Shown: piece after piece, positions 1-4,769 of the stretch
How the letters are laid out: every line of letters begins with the position of its first letter
How positions within the stretch are numbered: position 1 is the stretch's first letter
Source of the DNA: Humitalea sp038323655
GTDB lineage: Bacteria; Pseudomonadota; Alphaproteobacteria; Acetobacterales; Acetobacteraceae
Length of the DNA: 6,225 bases
Assembly (NCBI GenBank): GCA_038323655.1
Contig: JBBQHE010000241.1
Coordinates: forward strand, 1-6,225
Reading direction: 5' to 3'
The notes under the pieces: model-generated
Databases searched by the model: none
The model's input: only the letters and a program-made list of their open reading frames with translations
Told to the model about the DNA's origin: nothing
Program-made: the position numbers and the translations under genes

Positions 1-1520
1 GGCGGCAGGTCGCGGGCCTGCTGCTTCTGGCCCTCCTCCTGCTGGCCGGCCCGCTGCGCGCGCAGGACGCCGGCGGCTTCCCCCGCGCGGGGGTGCAGGC
101 GGTGCTGGACACCGCGCTGACGGTCATCATGGAACGCCATGTCGAGGCCGCGACCGCCGCCGACATCGGCCTTTGGACCCTGCGCGGCCTTTCGGTGCTG
201 GACCCGGTGCTGACCGCCGATCGCCAGGGCCCGGCCCTGCGCCTGCTGCGCCGGGGCCAAGTCATAGGCCAACGGCCCTGGCCGCCCGGCGACCAGCCGC
301 CACGCCTCGCCGCCGCCCGCCTGGCCGAAGCCCTGTCGCATCTGGAGGAAGCCGGCTGGAACGCCTCGCTGCCCCTGCGCCAGGCAGGCAGTGACCGAAT
401 GCTGGCCAGCGGCTTCGACGAATTGTTCAACCACCTCGACCCCTACAGCCGCTACTGGCCGGCCGAGCAGGCGCGCGCAGCGCGGGAACGGCGGGTCGGC
501 CAGTCCGGCCTGGGCTTGCGACTGGCGGCCGGGCGGGCGGACCAGGTGGTGGTCACGGCGCTGACGCCGTCGGGGCCCGCGGCCGAGGTCGGGCTGCGCG
601 AGGGCGACCGTGTCGTCAGCATCGACGGCGTCGCGGTATCGGCGCGGGACCTGGGCGCCGCCGCGGCGCTGATCGAGGGCGCGGCCGGCACGACCACCGA
701 CCTCACCATCCTGCGGGGCGGCCGCCGGCGCACGGTGCTGCTGGTCCGTCGCCTGGTGCCGCCCGAAACGGTGCGGGCCGAAACACGCGACGGGCTTCTT
801 TGGCTGCGGGTCGCGGCGTTTTCCTCGGCAAGCGGCGAACAAGTGGCCGCGGCCCTCACCGAAGCCTTCGCCGGACCCACCCCGCCGCAGGGCGTGGTGC
901 TGGACCTGCGCGGCAACCGCGGCGGGGTGCTGACGCAGGCGGTCGCGATGGCCGACGCCTTCCTCGACGGCGGGGTCATCGCGCGCACCTCGGGCCGCCA
1001 CCCGGAGGCGGTGCGCGAATGGCCGACCGACCGCGCCGACCTGGCGCAGGGCCGGCCCGTGGTGGTGCTGGTCGATGGCCGCAGCGCCTCGGCGGCCGAG
1101 GTCGTGGCGGCGGCGCTGGGCGACCGCGGCCGGGCCGCCATCGTCGGCAGCACGACCCTGGGCAAGGGGCTGATCCAGCTGCTGGTGCCGCTGCCAAACG
1201 GGGCGGAGATGTCGATGTCCTGGTCGCGGATCCTGGCGCCCTCAGGCTGGCCGATTCAGGGCCTCGGCGTTATCCCGGCCCTCTGCACCTCGCTGGGGGA
1301 GGAGGCGCAGGCGACCCAGTTGGCGACGCTGGCGACCGGCACGGGGCCGCTGGCCCCGGTCCTTGCCAGCCAGCGGAGGCTGCGCGACCCCCTGCCAGCC
1401 GCCGAGGCCCTGGCCCTGCGTGGCAACTGCCCGCCCGCCGAAGGCCGCGCGGGGGACGCCGCCGCGGCCCGCGCGCTGATCGCCAACCCCGCGGCGTTCC
1501 GGGCCGCGACCCGGCGCTGA
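1..1520 (+). CDS. Secreted S41 family (C-terminal processing) serine peptidase with PDZ domain, 5' partial
   Basis: This is a periplasmic Ser-Lys peptidase of the CtpA/Prc family, which cleaves envelope proteins near their C-termini. The reading frame is open from base 3 with no stop, so the true start lies left of the window; 505 residues are visible. Numbering from the codon at base 3, residues 4-18 are a Leu/Ala-rich hydrophobic core followed by LRA before QDA, which looks like the end of a signal peptide. A PDZ domain spans about 166-250. The S41 core follows, with VLDLRGNRGG near 300. The catalytic Ser is Ser363 in GRSASAAEV (codon 1089-1091) and the Lys is Lys388 in TTLGKG (codon 1164-1166). 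They are 25 residues apart, as in E. coli Prc, and Asp374 sits at the third Prc position. A GTG at 93 is a possible start but would discard the signal peptide, so I reject it. An LDP-containing segment occurs twice in the N-terminal region (around 66 and 145). The substrate is unknown. I am sure of the family but not of orthology to ctpA. Confidence 0.93.
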   Translation, partial: RQVAGLLLLALLLLAGPLRAQDAGGFPRAGVQAVLDTALTVIMERHVEAATAADIGLWTLRGLSVLDPVLTADRQGPALRLLRRGQVIGQRPWPPGDQPPRLAAARLAEALSHLEEAGWNASLPLRQAGSDRMLASGFDELFNHLDPYSRYWPAEQARAARERRVGQSGLGLRLAAGRADQVVVTALTPSGPAAEVGLREGDRVVSIDGVAVSARDLGAAAALIEGAAGTTTDLTILRGGRRRTVLLVRRLVPPETVRAETRDGLLWLRVAAFSSASGEQVAAALTEAFAGPTPPQGVVLDLRGNRGGVLTQAVAMADAFLDGGVIARTSGRHPEAVREWPTDRADLAQGRPVVVLVDGRSASAAEVVAAALGDRGRAAIVGSTTLGKGLIQLLVPLPNGAEMSMSWSRILAPSGWPIQGLGVIPALCTSLGEEAQATQLATLATGTGPLAPVLASQRRLRDPLPAAEALALRGNCPPAEGRAGDAAAARALIANPAAFRAATRR

Positions 1521-1528
1521 GCGTTTTT
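1494..1528 (+). terminator. Possible intrinsic terminator at the end of the S41 peptidase gene
   Basis: CCGGG (1499-1503) pairs with CCCGG (1510-1514) around a 6-nt loop. GCG (1494-1496) and CGC (1515-1517) extend the stem past a two-T bulge. A run of five T follows at 1524-1528, after the stop codon. The stem lies inside the coding end and is separated from the T-run by several bases, so this is only a moderate candidate. Confidence 0.35.
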
Positions 1529-1551
1529 CGGCAGCAGGGTGGGTTTCCCGG

Positions 1552-1579
1552 TTGACCCCGGGCGCGGCGCCGCTAGGTT
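1552..1579 (+). promoter_or_regulatory. Putative housekeeping-sigma promoter for rpmG
   Basis: TTGACC (1552-1557) and TAGGTT (1574-1579) are separated by 16 bases. The first hexamer is close to the TTGAC-type -35 common in alphaproteobacterial ribosomal promoters. The second is a weak match to a -10. Transcription would start near 1586 and leave a leader of about 70 nt before the rpmG ATG. The position in the gap between the S41 stop and rpmG fits. No experimental support is visible. Confidence 0.4.
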
Positions 1580-1656
1580 GCGGCCCGCAGTCGCTCCCGT
1601 CCCGGGGGCCCTATTCTCATGCGCGGCCTTTCGCGCGAAAAACCGAAAGCCGGACC

Positions 1657-1824
1657 ATGGCCAAGTCGAATACCATCCTAATCAAGCTCGTGAGCACGGC
1701 CGACACCGGCTATTTCTACGTGACCAAGAAAAACACCCGGAACATGACCGGCAAGATGGAAATGCGGAAGTACGACCCCGTCGCCCGCAAGCACGTCGCC
1801 TTCAAGGAAGCCAAGATCAAGTAA
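1657..1824 (+). CDS. rpmG: 50S ribosomal protein L33
   Basis: This 55-residue protein of the large ribosomal subunit begins MAKSNTILIKLVSTADTG, continues with YFYVTKKNTRNM, and ends in a Lys-rich KEAKIK tail. Its length and sequence are typical of L33 from Gram-negative bacteria. It has no cysteines, so it is the zinc-free (C-minus) type without the CxxC pairs of zinc-binding paralogues. I chose the ATG at 1657 because the whole conserved protein starts there. The frame is open further upstream to 1552, but that extension has no L33 similarity. The Shine-Dalgarno is weak (GAAAG at 1645-1649). A promoter-like pair lies about 80-105 bases upstream, so it is probably its own transcription unit. 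It converges on pleD; as I recall, rpmG is often found next to pleD in alphaproteobacteria. Confidence 0.97.
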   Translation: MAKSNTILIKLVSTADTGYFYVTKKNTRNMTGKMEMRKYDPVARKHVAFKEAKIK

Positions 1825-1847
1825 CGCCGGCTCAGGTGACGCCGGCG
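1825..1847. terminator. Candidate bidirectional terminator between convergent rpmG and pleD
   Basis: CGCCGGC (1825-1831) and GCCGGCG (1841-1847) form a 7-bp all-G/C stem with a 9-nt loop, starting directly after the rpmG stop codon and 23 bases past the end of pleD. The rightward transcript continues into a GC-rich stretch with only a short TTGTT. The leftward transcript continues into the T-richer TTACTTGATCTT. An intrinsic terminator is therefore more plausible for pleD than for rpmG. Confidence 0.4.
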
Positions 1848-1870
1848 CGGGCCGGGGCGCGGGTTGTTCG

Positions 1871-3256
1871 CTAGACCAGCCTGCCGTGGGCGGGTGCAAC
1901 CCAGTCGCTGGTGATGGCTTCTTCGACGCGGTTGCGGCCAAGTTCCTTGGCGCGATACAGCGCCGCATCCGCCACTGCGACCAGCATTTCAGGCGTCGTG
2001 CCGGGCTGTGCGCGCGCAACGCCGATGCTGATCGTGATCGCAAGACACGCGCCGGCCGCACTGACCGGTTCGGCAGCAATCACCGCGCGTAGGCGTTCGG
2101 CCACCAGTACACTGTCTTCTTCGGGCGGGCTGGCCAGCACCACCAGGAATTCCTCGCCACCCCAGCGCGCCACCACATCCACGGCCCGCACTTGGCCGGC
2201 CAGGCGCCGGGCCACTTCCTTCAGCACCTGGTCACCGGCCGGATGGCCATAGGTGTCGTTGACCCGTTTGAACCGATCCACGTCCAGCAGCAGCACCCCG
2301 GCCCCGGCGCTGCGCAGCAACCCCTCCATGTGGCGTTGCACGTAGCGACGGTTGCGCAGGCCGGTCAGGCTGTCGGTGACGGCCATCTCCAAGGATTTGT
2401 CCAGGTCGGCGCGCAGCCGTTCCTGGAAGCGCTTGCGCCGCACCTGGTTGCGCGCCCGGGCGCGCAGCTCGTTCGCATCGACCGGCCTCAGCACGTTGTC
2501 GTTGGCGCCCAGGTCGAAGCCACGCAGCACCGCCTGCTTCTGCCCGGGGTCGGCCAGCAGCACGATCGGCAGGTCGCGTGTCGCGGCTGAAGCCCGCAGG
2601 CGCGAGGCGAAGCGCAGCGCCTCGACCTCACCGCCCAGTGACAGCGACAGTACCGCCAGGTCGAAGCCGCCCAGATGCAGCCGGTCCATCGCATCCGGCG
2701 GGTCGGCGGTGACCAGCACGTCCAGCCCATCGGCCGCCAGCACCCGGCTCAGGGCCTCGCCCTCGTTGCGGTCCTCGGTCAGGATCAGGGCGCGCGCGCC
2801 GGAGATGGATTCATCGGGTCCTTGCGGTTCGGCGAAGCCGAGGCCGCGCGCGGTTTCCGCCCGCAGCCGCCAGGCATCCAGCACCTGCTTCATCCGCAGC
2901 AGCGCCCGCAACCGGGCGAACAGCGTCGCGTCATCGACCGGCTTGGAGAGGAAGTCGTCCGCCCCGGCCTCCAGCCCGCGCACCCGTTCCGCGGGATCGA
3001 CCAGGGCGGTGATCATCACCACCGGCATGTGCGACGTCGCGGGATTGGCCTTCAGCCGGCGGCAGACCTCATAGCCGTCCATCCCCGGCATCATGACGTC
3101 GAGCAGAATGACATCGGGCGACCAGGAGGAGGCGAGCGCCAAGGCATCGGGCCCCGAGGTGGCGGTCGCGACCTCGTAGTACTCCGCGTTCAGCTTGGCT
3201 CCGAGCAGGCGGACATTGGCGTTGATGTCATCCACCACGAGGACGCGCGCCGTCAT
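1871..3256 (-). CDS. pleD: PleD-type response regulator diguanylate cyclase (REC-REC-GGDEF)
   Basis: This 461-residue cytoplasmic enzyme should make cyclic di-GMP from two GTP once its first receiver domain is phosphorylated. In Caulobacter, PleD (about 454 aa) controls the motile-to-stalked transition. REC1 (about 3-120) has the acidic pair Asp9-Asp10, phospho-acceptor Asp53 in LLDVMMPGMDG, Thr83 and Lys105 in SKP, all at the same numbers as Caulobacter PleD. REC2 (about 153-275) is degenerate: a Ser replaces the acceptor Asp (LAVLSLSL, about 204) and Arg257 replaces the Lys, matching its known role as a dimerisation adaptor. The GGDEF domain (about 290-450) has TDSLTGLRNRRY, DVDRFKRVND and active-site GGEEF (366-370). 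The inhibitory I-site RxxD is present (R357-A-V-D360). The start at 3256 is set by MTARVLVVDD aligning with the PleD N-terminus and by a GGAGA six bases upstream; the longer open frame to 3319 has no homology. divK is not adjacent, since the next gene upstream is divergent. Confidence 0.94.
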   Translation of the reverse strand: MTARVLVVDDINANVRLLGAKLNAEYYEVATATSGPDALALASSWSPDVILLDVMMPGMDGYEVCRRLKANPATSHMPVVMITALVDPAERVRGLEAGADDFLSKPVDDATLFARLRALLRMKQVLDAWRLRAETARGLGFAEPQGPDESISGARALILTEDRNEGEALSRVLAADGLDVLVTADPPDAMDRLHLGGFDLAVLSLSLGGEVEALRFASRLRASAATRDLPIVLLADPGQKQAVLRGFDLGANDNVLRPVDANELRARARNQVRRKRFQERLRADLDKSLEMAVTDSLTGLRNRRYVQRHMEGLLRSAGAGVLLLDVDRFKRVNDTYGHPAGDQVLKEVARRLAGQVRAVDVVARWGGEEFLVVLASPPEEDSVLVAERLRAVIAAEPVSAAGACLAITISIGVARAQPGTTPEMLVAVADAALYRAKELGRNRVEEAITSDWVAPAHGRLV

Positions 3257-3262
3257 CCGCCG

Positions 3263-3267
3263 TCTCC
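3263..3267 (-). promoter_or_regulatory. Ribosome binding site of pleD
   Basis: GGAGA on the minus strand lies six bases before the ATG at 3256. It decides the start in favour of MTARVL over the longer reading frame beginning at 3319. Confidence 0.7.
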
Positions 3268-3359
3268 GGCACGGGGCTGCCGGCACCCCTTCCTGTCGCC
3301 AGGGGGATGTCGTAAGCACGGCCCTGTTGCAAGTTCTTGATATGTCATCTTTTTGTCAT

Positions 3360-3366
3360 GGAGAAG
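3360..3366 (+). promoter_or_regulatory. Ribosome binding site of the phospholipid N-methyltransferase gene
   Basis: GGAGAAG begins at 3360, and its GGAG core ends six bases before the ATG at 3370. It favours that start over the in-frame ATG at 3358, whose last base lies in this motif and which has only a T-rich stretch upstream, and over the TTG at 3337. Confidence 0.65.
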
Positions 3367-3369
3367 CGA

Positions 3370-3975
3370 ATGAGCGACATCACAATGGGGCCACCGCGCT
3401 CCGCCGGCAATGTGACCAATGGCATGTTATTCTTCCGGCGCTGGCTGAAGAACCCGCTGCAGATGGGCTCGATCATTCCTTCCAGTCCTTCGCTCTGCCG
3501 ACGCATTGCAAAACATACCGAGCATGGTCCCGATCGTATCGTGGTGGAATTGGGCGCCGGCACAGGCGTCATTTCCCGCGCGCTGCTCGGCGCCGGTGTG
3601 CCACCGGAACGACTCTACGTCATAGAGATCGTTCCCGAGATGGCCGATCATCTGCGAAAGGCCCTTCCTGGCGTAAACGTGATCTGCGGCGACGCCTTCG
3701 ACCTGCCGCAAGTGCTGCCCGCGGCGCTGCATGGCCGCGTCGGCACGGCGATCTGCGGCATCCCGCTCGTACTGCTGCCGATCGCGCAGCAGCAGCGCTT
3801 CGTCACGGCGGTGGAGGCGGTGGCACCGGGCCTCGGCTTCCTGCTGTACACCTACTGCATCACCTCACCGCTGCCGTGGCAGGCGCTCGGCCTCACCGCC
3901 CGGCGGGAGGCCTGGACGCCGCGCAACTTCCCCCCCGCCAGCGTCTGGCGGTACCGGCCCGCGATCCCAGGCTGA
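3370..3975 (+). CDS. pmtA: Sinorhizobium-type phospholipid N-methyltransferase (PmtA-like)
   Basis: This 201-residue class I SAM-dependent methyltransferase probably methylates phosphatidylethanolamine stepwise to phosphatidylcholine at the cytoplasmic membrane. Motif I is VVELGAGTGVIS (Glu60, glycines 62-66). An acidic residue ends strand 2 (Glu86 in YVIEI), and GDAFDL (107-112) supplies the third SAM-site segment. From memory, the order FIKTW..NP..GAVMPTS, ELGPGTGVIT, LTAIE, PGVNF.NGDAFDL and NIPPAQLWIY in S. meliloti PmtA is mirrored by FFRRWLKNPLQMGSIIPSS, ELGAGTGVIS, LYVIE, PGVNVICGDAFDL and NFPPASVWRY here. Length also matches (about 199 aa). The N-terminal stretch 20-48 is basic and amphipathic and may bind membrane, as in PmtA. 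The start at 3370 has a good RBS. The first 180 bases are about 57% G+C against about 75% later in the gene. The related KsgA-like rRNA methyltransferase fold is an alternative, but the lipid-type ends argue against it. Substrate is unproven. Confidence 0.8.
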   Translation: MSDITMGPPRSAGNVTNGMLFFRRWLKNPLQMGSIIPSSPSLCRRIAKHTEHGPDRIVVELGAGTGVISRALLGAGVPPERLYVIEIVPEMADHLRKALPGVNVICGDAFDLPQVLPAALHGRVGTAICGIPLVLLPIAQQQRFVTAVEAVAPGLGFLLYTYCITSPLPWQALGLTARREAWTPRNFPPASVWRYRPAIPG

Positions 3976-4008
3976 CCGAAGGCAGCCAACTGGGGTCACC
4001 TTCGGTCA
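3973..4008. terminator. Inverted repeat joining the stop codons of pmtA and the GST gene; possible bidirectional terminator
   Basis: TGACCGAAGG (3973-3982) and CCTTCGGTCA (3999-4008) form a perfect 10-bp stem with a 16-nt loop. The left arm starts with the TGA of the methyltransferase gene. The right arm, read on the minus strand, starts with the TGA of the GST gene. Both transcripts therefore end in the same hairpin. No T-run follows on either strand, so intrinsic termination is uncertain; the hairpin may instead protect 3' ends or reduce read-through. Confidence 0.5.
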
Positions 4009-4704
4009 CCGGGCCTGGAACTGGGTGGCGCCGAACATGTTCTCGCGTTCCTGCGCCGACATCGCGCCGCGGCGCTGGTTCTCCGACAGAACCTCGACGC
4101 CGCGCTGCACCGCGGGACGGGCGGCGATGGCATCGTGCCAGCGCTTCACCGCGGGGTAATCGGCCAGGTCGATCCCGCGCCGCTCGGGCGTCCGCACCCA
4201 GGGGAAGGTCGCGATATCGGCGATGCTGTAATCGGCGCCGGCGAGATACGCGCTCTGCGACAGGCGCTTGTCGAGCACGCGGTGCAGGCGCTTCACCTCC
4301 TGGTCGTAACGCGCGATGGCGTAGGGCAGTTTTTCGACCGCGTAGTTCGCGAAGTGATTGTACTGCCCGAACATCGGCCCGACGCCGCCCATCTGGAACA
4401 TCAGCCATTGCAGGCAGATCAACCGTTCGGCGGGGTCGGCAGGGATCAGCCGCCCGGTCTTTTCGGCCAGGTACATCAGGATGGCACCCGATTCGAACAG
4501 CGTCATCGGCTGCCCGCCGGGCCCGTCGGGGTCGATGATCGCGGGGATGCGATGGTTCGGCGTGATCGCCAGGAACTCGGGCTTGAACTGTTCGCCGGCG
4601 CCGATGTTCACTGGCACCACCCGATAGGCCAGGCCGAGTTCTTCCAGCGCGATATGCAGCTTGTGGCCGTTCGGGGTCGGCCAGGTGAAGACGTCGATGG
4701 TCAT
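4006..4704 (-). CDS. yfcG: Glutathione S-transferase, YfcG/YghU (Nu) class disulfide-bond oxidoreductase
   Basis: This 232-residue cytoplasmic protein resembles E. coli YfcG (about 215 aa) along its whole length. YfcG-type proteins bind glutathione or its disulfide and act as GSH-dependent disulfide reductases rather than classical conjugating transferases. The thioredoxin-like domain (about 1-87) has PTPNGHK with Thr10 and Asn12, the residues that replace the usual catalytic Tyr/Ser/Cys in this class. It also has FKPEFLAITPNHRIPAI with cis-Pro54, and LFESGAIL with Glu71-Ser72 for the glutathione gamma-glutamyl group. The helical domain carries MGGVGPMFGQ, a PYAIARYDQEVKRLHRVLDKRL stretch (its characteristic YAI-RY and LDKRL are clear) and YSIADIATFPWV. 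The start at 4704 is fixed by the family N-terminus and by GGAGG five bases upstream; the longer frame to 4761 overlaps the upstream hairpin region. It lies 65 bases after the substrate-binding protein gene, so co-transcription is possible. Confidence 0.95.
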   Translation of the reverse strand: MTIDVFTWPTPNGHKLHIALEELGLAYRVVPVNIGAGEQFKPEFLAITPNHRIPAIIDPDGPGGQPMTLFESGAILMYLAEKTGRLIPADPAERLICLQWLMFQMGGVGPMFGQYNHFANYAVEKLPYAIARYDQEVKRLHRVLDKRLSQSAYLAGADYSIADIATFPWVRTPERRGIDLADYPAVKRWHDAIAARPAVQRGVEVLSENQRRGAMSAQERENMFGATQFQAR

Positions 4705-4709
4705 GCCAA

Positions 4710-4714
4710 CCTCC
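4710..4714 (-). promoter_or_regulatory. Ribosome binding site of the GST gene
   Basis: A full GGAGG on the minus strand stands five bases before the ATG at 4704. It rules out the in-frame ATG at 4716, whose own bases overlap this motif, and supports MTIDVFTW as the N-terminus. Confidence 0.75.
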
Positions 4715-4726
4715 ATGGAATACCCG

Positions 4727-4768
4727 GCCGCAAGGGTGGGGGCGCCCAACCCTTGCGGCAAGGCGCCC
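4727..4768 (-). repeat. Overlapping inverted repeats between the SBP and GST genes
   Basis: Repeat A is GCCGCAAGGGT (4727-4737) with ACCCTTGCGGC (4749-4759), an 11-bp perfect stem with an 11-nt loop. Repeat B is GGGCGCC (4740-4746) with GGCGCCC (4762-4768), a 7-bp stem. One arm of each lies in the loop of the other, so they are probably alternative structures. On the leftward transcript, B begins one base after the SBP stop codon and the structures end before the GST ribosome binding site. No T-run follows, so a read-through processing, stabilising or attenuating element seems likelier than a strong terminator. Confidence 0.55.
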
Positions 4769-4769
4769 G

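Noticed and set aside
452..1165. Minus-strand open frame opposite the S41 peptidase
   Set aside because: It is a Ser/Arg/Pro-rich shadow with no motifs. The plus strand carries the intact PDZ and S41 catalytic residues.
800..1555. Plus-strand open frame in another phase over the S41 domain
   Set aside because: It is a Gly/Arg/Pro-rich translation typical of a phase-shifted high-GC gene and overlaps the true catalytic frame entirely.
1625..1651. Bulged 8-bp stem in the rpmG leader (1625-1633 with 1644-1651) as an autoregulatory element
   Set aside because: The stem is short and bulged, and no known L33 leader motif is recognised. It is too weak to list as a feature.
1552..1656. N-terminal extension of L33 from 1552
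   Set aside because: The extension does not resemble L33, has no start context and covers the proposed promoter. The conserved protein begins at 1657.
2352..3074. Long plus-strand open frame opposite pleD
   Set aside because: It is a low-complexity Arg/Ser/Ala translation, fully antisense to the well-supported REC and GGDEF domains.
3337..3369. Upstream TTG (3337) or ATG (3358) starts for the methyltransferase
   Set aside because: Neither has a Shine-Dalgarno, whereas the ATG at 3370 has GGAG at a six-base spacing. The extra residues are encoded by the AT-rich putative regulatory stretch.
3195..4538. A 447-codon open frame on the plus strand spanning the 5' end of pleD, pmtA and much of the GST gene
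   Set aside because: It runs antisense to pleD and GST and out of frame with pmtA. The translation is Arg/Pro/Ala-rich with no recognisable domain, as expected for a shadow in high-GC DNA.
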